A stretch of 64,000 nt of DNA from positions 27,012,020 through 27,076,019 of the forward strand of contig NC_035170.2 in the NCBI RefSeq assembly GCF_001659605.2, in the 5' to 3' direction. Positions 22,701 to 33,967 of this stretch are shown one piece after another. The position numbers were made by a program, and so were the translations under genes. A model generated the notes under the pieces. It saw nothing but the letters and a program-made list of their open reading frames with translations. It did not search any database and had not been told where the DNA came from. This stretch comes from Manihot esculenta (Eukaryota; Streptophyta; Magnoliopsida; Malpighiales; Euphorbiaceae). Position 1 is the first letter of the stretch, and each line of letters opens with the position of its first letter.

Positions 22701-23963
22701 GCTTTGGCTCTACAACATGACTGGTTTGTTGACCAAATGGATATTTCTAACGCCTTTCTTCATGGCAATCTCGACGAAGATGTCTTTATGATCCAACCAC
22801 AAGGCTTCATTGATCCTCATAAGCCGAATCATGTTTGTCATCTAAAGCGTTCTTTATATGGTTTAAAACAATCTCCACGTATGTGGAATCAACGATTGAC
22901 TGATGCTTTACTTCACTTCGAGTTCAAGGGCTCCAAAACCGATACCTCTCTTTTCTTCTATACGGCTGGATCCTCAAAATTATTTTGCCTTGTCTACGTG
23001 GATGACATTTTAATCATTGGTAATAATCACTCCTTGGCCGAATCCTTACTATCCAATCTTAAGCAGCAGTTTGCAATCAAGCCAATGGGACGCCTCTCCT
23101 ATTTTTTGGGCATACAAGCAACATGGAATAAGAATGGTTTGTACTTGAATCAAAAGAAGTATATTTCAGATTTACTCCATCGAACGCAAATGGCAGAATG
23201 TAGCCCGGTCAATACTCCATCAAATGCTAAAGCAAAGCTCTCCTTAACAAGTGGTGCTCCATTCCATGATCAAACCTTATATCGAAGTGTTGTAGGAGCA
23301 CTTCAATATCTTACTTTCACACGTCCAGACCTCGCTTACTCGGTGAACAAGGTAGCCCAATTTATGCATTCTCCTACCACTAAACATTGGATGGCAGTAA
23401 AGCGGATTCTGCGCTATGTGAAAACTACATCAGAGTTTGGCCTCTTCTTTTCGAAAAGTACTCAACCAATTCTTCAAGGATATTGTGATGCAGATTGGGG
23501 TGGTTCTATTGATGACAGAAAATCCACCACAGGTTTCGCCATCTACTTCGGCAAGTCATTGATTTCATGGGTTTCCCGAAAACAAAAGTCTGTATCTCGG
23601 TCCTCCACCGAAGCCGAGTATCGAGCCATTGCTTCAGTAGCTTCTGAAATGGTATGGTTAAAGTCATTACTGAATGAAGTTGGAATTTCATTATCCACTG
23701 CACCAATCATCTGGAGTGATAACTTAAGTGCCACCTATATGACTGCTAATCCGATTTTCCATTCAAGAACAAAGCATATGGAGATAGATTTTCATTTTGT
23801 TAGAGATTTGGTCAAAAACAAGCACCTCTTTGTTCGTTACATTGGGACTGATCATCAAATTGCTGATGTACTGACTAAACCACTACCAAAATCTCGTTTT
23901 CAATTCTTTCGAGACAAGCTGTACTTTGCTGCCCCTCCGGTACAGCTTGCGGGGGCGTTATAA
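19773..23963 (+). pseudogene. Copia element 3 gag-pol, three lesions
   Basis: The start codon at 19773 gives MASSSSSSSASSPQLNHQIS. A TAG at 19863-19865 replaces the tryptophan expected in the LLWKTQ motif. The gag frame (19866-21326) has an RGRGRGRGR-rich segment and zinc knuckle CYNCNGFGHVARIC. A one-base gain in a T run near 21320 and a one-base loss near 21818-21825 move the integrase core (CSDLWGPAP, EQNGCAERKHRH) into another frame and back. Reverse transcriptase (VYVDDILIIGN), RNase H (DADWGGS, RSSTEAEYRAIA) and the end (LTKPLPKSRF) lie in one long frame from 21864 to 23963. The protease site reads DSGTTHH. Non-autonomous as it stands. Confidence 0.93.
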
Positions 23964-24204
23964 GGATTATGATTGAGACTATACTGATAAGTGATAAGGA
24001 TTAGGATTGAGACTATACTGATAAGTGATAAGGATTAGGATTGAGACTATACTGATAAGGATTAGGATTCTATTTTACTAATTTGTATAGATTTCGGTTT
24101 CCTAGTTTGTATAGATTTCAAATACTTGTTAACCAAGTCTCACTTGTATGTATAAATACCTACTCTATAATCAATAAAGATATCTCTGATTGCCCAGTAT
24201 ATTA
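23958..24204 (+). repeat. 3' LTR of copia element 3, possible gene promoter
   Basis: 247 bp, carrying the three 34-bp units at 23958, 23992 and 24026. Its first bases are TT rather than TG. A TATA box tataaata at 24151-24158 sits in the same orientation as the next gene, 121 bp before that gene's start codon. Transcription from this LTR would run directly into the UPL5-kinase gene. An aataaa lies at 24173-24178. Confidence 0.92.
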
Positions 24205-24278
24205 CTGCAAACTTTGATTGTTACCGTTTTGTTTATCCTGCTGAAAAGCCATTGAAAACCTCTCATCGAGAGAAAATT

Positions 24279-27200
24279 ATGGAACCTAAACCTGTCAAAT
24301 TATTCGTGAAGATGATGAATTCGGAAGATCCAACGATAGAAATCCATGCAGATTCTAATGATTCAATAAAGTCTATCCATGAGAAAATTCTAGTGGCAGC
24401 TAGAATCCCAGTTACAGAGCAGAAATTATTCCACAATGGGAAGCAACTCGATCAGTGTCTTCACACACTCGAAGACTGCTCAATTGAAAACGAAGCTTCG
24501 CTGGAGTTGAAGGTAGAACTCAGGTGGAACGACTCGGACGAATCATCAGCACTTCTCCAAAAGATTCACAAAATGAGTTCAAACTTTTGCCGCATGTGCC
24601 AAGGGGAATCTGTCTCCGAAGATCAAGATGTCTCGGATCATGATTACAAGACCTATCTCGAGGCGTTTATGCTCTCAAAAGAAGAGGATTTGGAGATTCT
24701 TAGTTTGTATTCTGTCCCTGCGACTATGATTATGCTTTACAACTCACCAACCGAAGGTAACAAATACTATGCTGATTTTCTGATAAGGTTTTCCATGGAC
24801 CTCATACTGATGAGTGCAGATGATTTTCTTGGTGATGAAAAAGCATCTTTAGTGTTAGAATTTTGTAATCTGCTCAGGGAAGTTTCTGCTGAAGATCCTG
24901 TGTATCAGTCATGCCGGACTACTCTAAGAAAATTGTTGGAAATAGGTAATTATGAGATACATTTCAATTATGGTCTACGCACAATGCTCGAAATTGTAGA
25001 ATTTTTTAACGAGTCGTTCGTAGCCTTATTAAATGGATTGAGCCAGACATTCTACCCGGGCGCACACGTTCAGTTATTGAAAATTCAATTTCGTGACTTC
25101 CAGACATTTTCACGGGTATTATGTAAAGCAATTGTCGATCTGGCAGAAGCCGATGAAGATGATGATGTTGATATTGAGGATGATGAGACAGATGAAGATG
25201 ATGAGGATGATGAGCATAAGGTTGATAATTATGAGAATGATGAGACCGATGAAGATGATGATGATGTTGATAATGAGGATGATGAGCATAAGGTTGATAA
25301 TGAGGATTATAAGCATACGAAAATTTTTATAGTTCTGGTCTCGACTGCAGCAATTAAAGTTGGATTCAAAGACCTGCTGAAGAAGATGGAGGATCATATT
25401 AGTCGTCTGCCAGTTGTATTACAAGTATTGAAATATACTGATGCATTGAAATTTAATGATGCTATGCGTTCAATTTCATTTTTGTATCTCGCCATTCTGA
25501 ATGAATTGAACAGCATGTCTCAGCTGGAGGAGGTCACCAAAGATGTAGTTCGGCAGGTATTAGAGGATATCAATGATATAAAATAAAATATTATATATTT
25601 AGTATATAATATTTTTACATTTTAAATTTTTATTAATTTGAAAAACATTTCTCAGCTGGTGAAGGGTGGCAAAGATAAATTTCGGCAGGTATTAGAGGAT
25701 CATAAGAATTCACTGCAACTGATGATTAAAAACATTACAAGGAAAGATGATTATGATTGGCTTTTTGAGCACAGTGATGTGCTTGATTCTGAATCCATGA
25801 TACATTTACTCATGATGAAGATGATCCCTGACGAAAAATTACACGACGAAGAGCTCTATAATCCTCTTATTCGCTGGTCTAAAAATCTAGACGTAAAGCT
25901 GTATAAGAAATTCAAAAAGAAGGATCTTACAGATCCTCAAGTATTGCAGGATTGGTTATGCAAGTTGTGCCAAATTCTACTCAAACCACAAAATCTTCTT
26001 TTCCTGGCGTGCCCAAATGATCCTACAAAATTATATCCTAATCCTGGTAAGATCGCACCTTTTTTTATATTTTCCTGAATTACCATCCATAATTATTGCT
26101 GTACTTGTTTTGTTTTTTTAAATTCAGAATGACTGATTTATAATGTTTTGCTACAAATTCATATTTTCTTTCCAGGATAGGCTTTCATTTTCTCGAATCA
26201 TAAGATCTCATAAAACCACCTTGCTGTGCTCCCTCAATTATAGAACTTTTCTTTAGTATCAATTTTAATTCAAATTAAATCTTAATAGGTGTGTTATATG
26301 TAAGAACTATAGATTTTCTTTCCTTTAATACAATGCAGAATTGGAGCCACACCCATTACACTGGGATTGTTTTGAAAATTGTGGTAAGGCGATTGCATTG
26401 GCATTGGTGCATGAAGTACACGTAGGTGTTGCTCTTCATCGTGTCTTTCTTTTGCAACTGGCTGGAAAGTATATTTCTGTAGAAGACGTAAGGGATGCAG
26501 ATCCATCTTTTTACAATAACAAGGCCAATAAGGAACCATTTCCCGATGATGATCAAATTCAGAATGAATTTATCAAGTCAATATCAGAACAGATACGCTT
26601 TTTCAAAAATGGCTTTGATAGTGTTTTTGGAAAATCAATCTTCCAACAGCTTTCTGATAATGGAATAGAGCCTGATGACCTTAACCTAGTTCTAAAAGGA
26701 AGCATAGAACTTGAATTTAATTCTGATGAGAATCTTGACGACAAGCAAAATGATCCTTTGATGCCCCAAGATGATGAAAGTGATCCCCTGACGTACAGGT
26801 ACTTTGTGTTACTCTAGTATAACTACTGTTTCCCTTTACTTTTCCATTCTCATCAAATCTCCAAATCTTGATCTATTAAACTGTAACTATGTTAAATACT
26901 GGCAGGTCAATTTACAAAATCTTAATATTCCGGAGTGGAAAAAGGGTAAGCGTCTCGGAGAGGGAAAATTTGGAAAAGTGTTTGAAGGATATGCTCCTGG
27001 TGGTTTCTTTTTTGCCATAAAAGAAATAAAGATTGAACCTGAGGCAAACATTGAGCAAATTTATGATGAAATTCGCTTATTATGTCAGTTAAGACATCCA
27101 AATATAGTCAAATACTATAGCATGGAGAAGCGTGAACGGAATCTCTATATTTTTCTGGAGCTTGTAACTACAGGTTCCCTCCAACGTGTGCATGAAAATT

Positions 27201-27673
27201 TTAAATTAGAAGATTCCCAGGTTTCACACTACACCAAGCAGATACTGCAAGGTCTAAAGTATCTCCATGAGCGAAATGTTGCTCATAGAGACATCAAATG
27301 TGCAAATATATTAGTGAATGAAAAAGGTCGCATAAAAATTGCAGATTTTGGATTGGCAAAAGTGATGGAATTAAACACTCTTATGAAGTCTTCTTACTGT
27401 GGCACACGAGGTTGGATGGCTCCTGAGGTTGCTAAATCGGGCAATCAATATGGATTTAAAGCTGATATTTGGAGCCTTGGTTGCACAGTCTTGGAGATGT
27501 TAACAAGGAAACCTCCACACGTGATGGAAAGTGGGAAATTGCTAGATCTCCCTGATCTTCCATCAGAGCATTCACGAGATTTTATCATGAAGTGCTTGAA
27601 AGTTAATCCAGATGATCGTCCATCTGCTGCTGAGCTTTTGCAACATCCTTTTGTGAAAGGTTTTGGCTTATAA
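24279..27673 (+). CDS. UPL5-like HECT-N-lobe / MEKK1-type kinase fusion
   Basis: Inferred exons: 24279-25556, 25656-26046, 26339-26805 (or 26798) and 26906-27673. With the 26805 donor the protein is 967 aa. The start is the ATG at 24279 (A at -3, G at +4). Residues about 6-80 are ubiquitin-like (FVKMMNSEDPTIEI). Residues about 285-350 are an acidic Asp/Glu repeat. Exon 2 resembles the UPL5 linker (LFEHSDVLDSES, FLACPNDPTKLYPNP). Exon 3 is a HECT N-lobe (CGKAIALALVHEVHVGV, LLQLAGKYISVEDVRDADP). The HECT C-lobe with its catalytic cysteine is absent. Exon 4 is a whole MEKK1-like kinase: glycine loop LGEGKFGKV, Lys in FFFAIK, HRDIKCANIL, DFGLAK, WMAPEV. It likely phosphorylates and lacks ligase activity. 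UPL5 and MEKK1 assignments are from remembered family sequence. The exon 3-4 splice is uncertain, and a pseudogene is possible. Confidence 0.75.
25143..25320 (+). repeat. GAT-rich acidic-repeat coding tract
   Basis: Imperfect repeats of gatgaagatgatgaggatga in exon 1 encode Asp/Glu runs broken by two HKVDN units and one degenerate one. This is a length-variable low-complexity insertion within the UPL5-like region. The same tract produces long spurious frames on the minus strand. Confidence 0.85.
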
Positions 27674-29944
27674 TATTTCTTCAGCTTGAACTATGTGATA
27701 GATGTGTGTTTATGAGCATTCAATATTAAGAACCCCATAAATATTTATGGAATTTTGTAATTTTGTTTAGTAATTTTTGGATTAGTGAAGTATTTGGGTT
27801 GATATATTTTGATGGTGATAGCGTTTTTAGTTTGTGTTGTGCACTTGAAGGCAGCATAAAGTTGTTAAACATAATAAAATTGTTTTGTTGAACGGTTCGA
27901 TAACCGCTGATAATTTATAAAAAATAAAGTTTTTTAAGATTGTGACATATGTATATATAATTGGAAGAAATGCATGAAACTCTCCATTTAATTCAATGAG
28001 GCTATATAAAGCTCGACCTATGAAGTATAAAGGTTAGACCTTTAGCACCCCGACTTTCCCTTACAATGAGCAGACCGATCATTTCTGTGCTTGTATTACA
28101 CACAAGAACTCAACGCAGAAATTACCAACCTTTATAAAGGTCGTGTAAACTAAGTATTTTCCGATAGAATCAGGACGAGATATCGATCTCTTACAACATA
28201 AACGACCATTTTAGTCTCCTCTGACGCATTAAATAAGCAGGCTGATAGTTTGATTTACGTGATGTACACGGAAAACAAGATATGGGCTAAACATGTTAGA
28301 CAAGAAGGCTCACGTGACTTGACGTTAGAGGTCATGAGAATGACTAACTATTATATATATCCCTAATCCAACTCAAAAGTGGTTGGCTCTCTCTCCCCGC
28401 TCTCTCTTTCTCGCTCTAAAGAATTGAAAACCCTAAAATGATAAGCCTTCTTTCTCGCTCTAAAGAATTGAGAACCCTAAAATGATAAGCCTTCTTAATG
28501 TTACTTTTGAATGTCTTATTGATTATTTTATTTTTATGTTAATGAATCTCACATAATCTTTTATATGACTTGAGCATTGGAAGGTTTTCACGGAGGTATC
28601 TTGGTAAACCTCTAATCGTCTTTTTCTATCTTATAGGTTGTGGAGAGACTTAAGGAAACTAATTATGAGTCTACAATCAACTCAATAAAACAAACCTCCT
28701 GTGCACGAGTATCTATCTTCTTTCTAGTCCAATCTCAAACTTATCGATGACTATAAGAAAACTGTAACGAAATTTAAGCATCATCATAGAAGTTATTTAT
28801 TTGCTTCCTTTGGGTTACTTTTTTTTTTGTTGTTGACATTATTGTTTGGTATGTTATATAGGTAATTCAAGTCAACCTGTCTTCTTCCTCTCAACTGAAT
28901 CAAGAAACGGTCCAAGTCATGTTATTGTAGGTTAAATACTGAACTTTTTTATAATTTTAATATTATTTAATATCCTGGTATGCATGTACATTCATGTGTA
29001 TGTGTGCCAACGGTTGCCTTTGTTCGGCAATTAAGTTTATAGACTAAGTGGTTAATTTTTTTTTGTTATAATTATGTAATCATACTAAAATTAATAAATT
29101 TTAACTTATCAAAAAATTAATATTTTTTGTAATTTAAACTGAAATCGAATAATTCGTTATCATTATAATTATATAATCGTACTAAATTAAAATCGTATTA
29201 AAAATTATAAAATATATAATAATATATAAAATTAATTTTTTATCATTATAATTATATAATCCTACCAAAGTTAATAAATTGAAATCTACTAAAAAATTAA
29301 GATTACATGAACATAAAAATATAAGTATAAAGGTTAAATAAATTGATTGAGAATGATTAAAGTGTTGAATTTTATAAAATACAAAAAATTTTAATTGAAA
29401 TTTAAATAAATAAGAACTACTTAATAAATTTTAATAACACATAAGAACCTAATAATAATTTATTTCTTTTTGAAAGCAAACCTAATAATAATTTATATCA
29501 AAATTATTGAGAAATTCTTCAGCTACCAAATGACAATAATGAGACAATTTGTTGATCGAAAACGCCAACTTTATTGTCGTTTTTTCATGAGTATTAATTA
29601 TTTTTTTTTTTTTAGAACAATAAACAATGAGACATTACTATTGAAAACGTCAACCCCAGTTAAATTAGCTTTTCCGGTGTTCATAAAAATACCAATCTAA
29701 TTAACATTTTTTATAGTAAATATTAATTTTATAAATTGTTTTGATTTTACTACTTTAATAAATAGTTTTTTAAAACACATTAATTTTAATAATTATCCCA
29801 CAATACGATGCTTCACAATTTGTAATGTTAAAAAATTATGGATGATAATATTTTTTAAAAAAATAAAACTACCGATTGCATTAATAAAATTTCATTAAAT
29901 AAATAGAGATATCATCCTAAACAGGCAGTCAATCATACTTAATA
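27674..29944. other. Intergenic DNA, 44-bp tandem repeat
   Basis: The first part holds the fusion gene's 3' region, with a candidate aataaa at about 27873-27878. A 44-bp unit with ctcgctctaaagaattga occurs twice at 28405-28492. The surrounding 27960-28900 is less AT-rich and looks like an LTR-derived relic, but I could not identify it. The rest is AT-rich and no gene is supported. Confidence 0.6.
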
Positions 29945-29950
29945 AATTCT

Positions 29951-30310
29951 CTAACAAAAGTATGAGCAGTTTAGCATGACGACGGACACATCTAATAGAA
30001 ATATCAGTTTAGGTTCTAACAAAAATTTACAATCATTCAAAATCAAATCTAGTTCAGAAATATCTAAATGTGGAGACCGAAGATATTGAAACACTTGCAA
30101 GCAGTCTATAAGAATGCAGTCATTAAAAGACAAAAATTTCGTCGCAAAAAGCAAACAGTAACGGAGAGCTAAAACTTTTATTTCTATTAAAAATAAAATG
30201 TGCGGCTTGTAAATAGTAATCAAATTCTTCAATGCATTAACTGTCCGAGAATTGCTGAGTCCTCATTAGTTCCAACACAAGATAATCATTGCTTTCGACT
30301 ATTTCGACCT
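29951..30310 (-). pseudogene. LINE endonuclease 5' fragment
   Basis: The minus strand reads an APE endonuclease start: a degraded WNCRGLGN-type motif near 30270 (WN, two stops, GLSNSRTVNALKNL), then ITIYKPHILFLIEIKVLA at about 30225-30165, then a decayed continuation to 29951. This is the beginning of a plant L1-type LINE ORF2. No reverse-transcriptase part follows, so it is a truncated relic unrelated in position to the LINE at 1080-10378. Confidence 0.65.
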
Positions 30311-33300
30311 TTAATGGAATGAATCGCTTTACTGTTACCTGTCAAATTAACATTCGTAGGGGTGTAATTAGAGGCATCCTGTTGAGAGAAAGGAAAACCT
30401 ATAACATCATCATCCCCCTCTAAAGGATGTCATAAATTTGTCAAAAATGTCTGTATATTCTGAAAATTGATTGGATTATATATGAGAAACATTCTAACCA
30501 TACAAAAATCATAAGTGACGATTGGAATATCTCTGCAGCTCTTAATAGGGACAATAATATTTTTTTTCATCGATAATCAATTGATGCAAATCGTTTTTTA
30601 TGGAAAAGGAAAATAATGAGTTAAATTTAAGAAAGAGAAAAAAGCGAGAGTATCGAGTTACAGAAGGACCACAGAGAAAACTTGCATTGGATGATAATGT
30701 TTATCATTATTGGTAAAAATTGAGAAAAATATATAACAGAAATCAAAATTTAGAAATTAATTAATGTATTTTTCATTACTAATTTTTTAGTAGACAAGAT
30801 AGAAATTAAATAATACTTTCTTTTTTTTTTAAAGCTATTCAATAAAATATTTGCCCCCTAATAACTATGTAATATAAACTCAATTATAAACACAGACAAG
30901 TTATGATTGAAAACAAAAAACTTAATTTTCCTGTTTTGATACATGTTTTCTAAAATAACCTTTTTTAATTATTAGTGAATGGTCAATTAAACTCTTAAAA
31001 AATTTCTAGATTCAATTAAATCTTTTAACTTTTAATTTCAGTTTAATTAATTCTACATGTTATAATTTAAACCAATTAAGCCAAAATCAATAATATGAAA
31101 AATAACTCTGTTAAATTTTTAATTTTTAAAATCTTTTATTTCAATTATGCTCTTTTTTTTTATACCACTCTTCATCTTCTTTCTTTATTTTGTAGCTTTT
31201 TTATCTCTCTAAATATATAAAATTGGAGAATCCAATTTCAAGATTCAAGACATTTTCTTGTTTTTTCTTCATTTCTCTTTGCTGTTATTTCTGTTTCTCT
31301 TCTTATCCTTATCTTTTCAAAGGACATTTAGGTCATGATAAATTCCTTTTATTGTATAGTTGTAATATTAATAATGGTGAAAGTAAATTCGATTTTTTGC
31401 TCATTAATGCTTGCAAATTTGTAACGCCCCTTTGATGGATATATTTCACGATTTTTATTTTTTCACTATCTTTGATTTTCATGGCAGGTTTTGAAAATTT
31501 AGTGGGTTTTGTTGTGAGATTATATTTAAAGAATTTTTTTCGTCTATAATTTATTTGATTTTTATTTTAATTATTTAAGATATAAAATTAATATTTTTAT
31601 TATTAAAAATTTATTTTATTAATTTATTTAATTTAAATTTGGAGTTATTAGATCCAAATTAAAAATTGAAAAATTTGACTAAATTAAAAAAATTTCAAGT
31701 ATTTAATTGACTATTGACTAACAGTTAAAAGTGTTAAAAGCAGGCCATTCCCTTAATTTTTTTATTAAAATTTATTGTAGGTGAGTTAAGAACTATAATA
31801 ATTTATTCCTCGTCGCATAAGTTTTCAATAATAACTTAGTCTATATAAGATAAAATTTTAATAATTATTTTAAAATATAATTAAATGGACTATCTTTAAA
31901 ATATAAGATAAAATTTTTTAATAATTATTTTGTATTACATTATGATAATTGGTGTCATACTAATGATATAGCATTTTTGTTAATAAATTAATGAAAATTT
32001 TAAGAGTTGAATATTTTTACAGCCAGATAAAATTTTTAAAATGTTAAAAATAAAAACTAAAATTGATTTTGTATAATATAAAATTACAAAAAATTGTAAA
32101 ATATAGAAATTTGTTAAATATGATATTTTTATATACCGCAATTTGTATAAAAATCCAGAACTTACTGCATATTCTTTTAAGCTTCCGTTTCATTATAAAG
32201 CATTCCTTTTCTGTTTATAGTTAAAACCCAAGGGGAAAATAATGTTAAGGTCAAAATAAAAAAATTGACTTTGTCATAGCTGAATACTACTAATCACTAA
32301 AAGCAACTTGCACCAGCAAAAGGCAAGAGAATAATTGAAGCAATTAAAAAGAGGATATTTAGACTCCATACGTTTCAAAAATAGGAGAAATTATAATTTT
32401 TAGAAGAGTTATTTTCAGAATTTTAAAAATATTGTTACCATCACTAAACCTTCTTTTCAAAAATCCCCTAAAATTCCTTATTTGTAACACTAAAAAATAA
32501 TTATTTTTCTTATTTTCTACAAATACTTGCACATTTACACTTCCACACTCACTTCAACAAAAAAAAAAAAACCTAAACTTTCCAAAAAAAAAAAAAACAT
32601 TCCTTTTATAAGGCCTACTTTTAAAGTGCAACTTTAAAAGTATGCATATTGGCCAATCCTTATCGAAGCAAAAATAAAAGATGAGCTCATGTCATCACTA
32701 TCAGTTTCCCTTTGATGATTGATCTATGGCAATCAGCTTCTACTTCACACCAAAACCAACAATCAATATTATTAGATAATCATGCATGACAATCTATATA
32801 CACCCTCTATTCCACGGTTAACATAATTATATATACTAAATAATATCTAATAATTAAAAAAATAAAAGAACTCAGTAAGTTGAAAGTAATTTAACCTAAC
32901 AAAAATAGGTAGATCCTTGCAGCTCAAAAGGACTAAAACAAACCCAAGTGTGAAAGGGGAAATACAGATAACTGATGCTCAAAAACGAAACACTTCCCAA
33001 TATTAATCAAAACAACCCACCAAAAGTATACAGCCATTTACCGGAAGCTAGACATGTTAAAGAACCAACTGCGCAAAGAGCATCACTAAGATTCCAATAC
33101 AAAACAATAGAAATTTAAAAACATCAAAGTTTACCATACTCAAAAGCCACAGAGAACAGATACATTGCCTTTCATCAAGGCAATGCGTAGAAGAGTACCA
33201 CATAGAAACAATATATTGCAAAACACACATATGAGCACATAAACCGTTTAATCAACTAGCTATGAAGATTAAAGTATCCTGACAACAAAATTAAGAACTT

Positions 33301-33431
33301 GGTTAATAAAGAGAAACCCCTTCACAACCAACATTAACAAAACCCATTAACATTCTAGTTCTAAAATCTCAAGATATAAAATCTCAAAACGTTCTTCAAA
33401 ATCACAGAAGCACATAACATAAAAATCCAAC
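30311..33431. other. AT-rich intergenic DNA, no gene seen
   Basis: Poly-A/T tracts (for example around 32555-32600) and short frames of low complexity. The last few hundred bases before 33431 should be the 3' untranslated region of the S16 gene. No RNA gene, LTR or coding frame could be supported. Confidence 0.6.
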
Positions 33432-33875
33432 TCAACGGTAACTCTTTTGGAACCTGGCACGAGCACCACGACCACCGAACTTCTTAGGCTCACAGCGCCT
33501 AGGATCAGCGACAAGCAGAGTCCTATCGTACCTGACCAAAATGTCTTTGATCTCCTTTTTGCTCTGCTCGTCTACGTACTTCTGATAGAAGGCAACCAGA
33601 GCTTTAGCGATGCTCTGGCGGATGGCATAAATCTGGGAGGTGTGCCCACCGCCCTTTACGCGAATGCGCATATCGACGCCAGCGAAACGGTGTCTTCCAA
33701 GAAGGAGGATGGGCTCGTAAGCTTTGAATCTGAGGATCTCGGGTTCAACCAGCTCAATAGGGCAGCCGTTTATCTTGATTAGGCCTCTCCCACGCTTGCA
33801 GTAGGTGACGGCCACGGCAGTCTTCTTGCGGCCGAAGCACTGGACGGACTCGATTGGTGCCGCTGGCGCTGCCAT
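33432..33875 (-). CDS. RPS16: 40S ribosomal protein S16 (uS9)
   Basis: A complete, intronless 147-aa frame starting [20 protein letters not shown] and ending [14 protein letters not shown]. This is the uS9 family of the small ribosomal subunit, whose C-terminal tail reaches the decoding region and contacts P-site tRNA. Family hallmarks are the [17 protein letters not shown] start, the [19 protein letters not shown] core and the basic RFQKSYR tail. Length equals the usual plant protein, and plant S16 genes are typically intronless as here. Nothing is truncated or altered. The upstream region has a TATA box and a telo-box, in keeping with growth-linked expression. Confidence 0.98.
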   Translation of the reverse strand: MAAPAAPIESVQCFGRKKTAVAVTYCKRGRGLIKINGCPIELVEPEILRFKAYEPILLLGRHRFAGVDMRIRVKGGGHTSQIYAIRQSIAKALVAFYQKYVDEQSKKEIKDILVRYDRTLLVADPRRCEPKKFGGRGARARFQKSYR

Positions 33876-33967
33876 TGTTAGGGACTGCGAGAAGAGTAAA
33901 CTGAGCGATATGAGAGAGAATTTAGCACGAGTGATCTATGTTTATATAGCGGGATGTTAGGGTTTTT
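33876..33967 (-). promoter_or_regulatory. RPS16 promoter with TATA box and telo-box
   Basis: On the minus strand GCTATATAAAC (33950-33940) lies about 65 bp before the start codon. AAACCCTAA (33966-33958) lies just upstream of that. AAACCCTAA is the telo-box common in plant ribosomal-protein promoters. Transcription likely starts near 33912, leaving a short leader. Confidence 0.7.

Larger units (their letters stand above)
19451..24204 (+). mobile_element. Copia element 3, full length, inactivated
   Basis: A Ty1/copia retrotransposon with two 247-bp LTRs (19451-19697 and 23958-24204) that differ at about five positions. It has a primer-binding site (tggtatcagagcc, 19698-19710), a purine tract (gcgggggcg ending at 23957) and a 5-bp target duplication CTGCA (19446-19450 and 24205-24209). 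The polyprotein has one nonsense codon and two single-base indels. About 2 percent LTR divergence makes it older than element 2. It landed just upstream of a protein-coding gene in the same orientation. Confidence 0.96.

Noticed and set aside
24252..24278. Earlier start for the fusion gene at 24252
   Set aside because: The first codon there is TTG, not ATG. The ATG at 24279 has a good context (A at -3, G at +4).
25093..25397. Long frames in other phases across the acidic tract
   Set aside because: They are shadows of the GAT-rich repeat, low in complexity, and conflict with the clear ubiquitin-like/UPL5-like frame.
26339..26805. Functional HECT E3 ligase activity
   Set aside because: Only the N-lobe part is encoded. 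The C-lobe with the catalytic cysteine is absent and the sequence switches to a kinase.
31223..31435. 70-aa hydrophobic frame
   Set aside because: It begins at TTG, is rich in Phe/Cys/Ser from T-rich DNA, and has no family resemblance or splice context.
33447..33782. Plus-strand frame opposite RPS16
   Set aside because: Antisense shadow of a highly conserved ribosomal protein gene.
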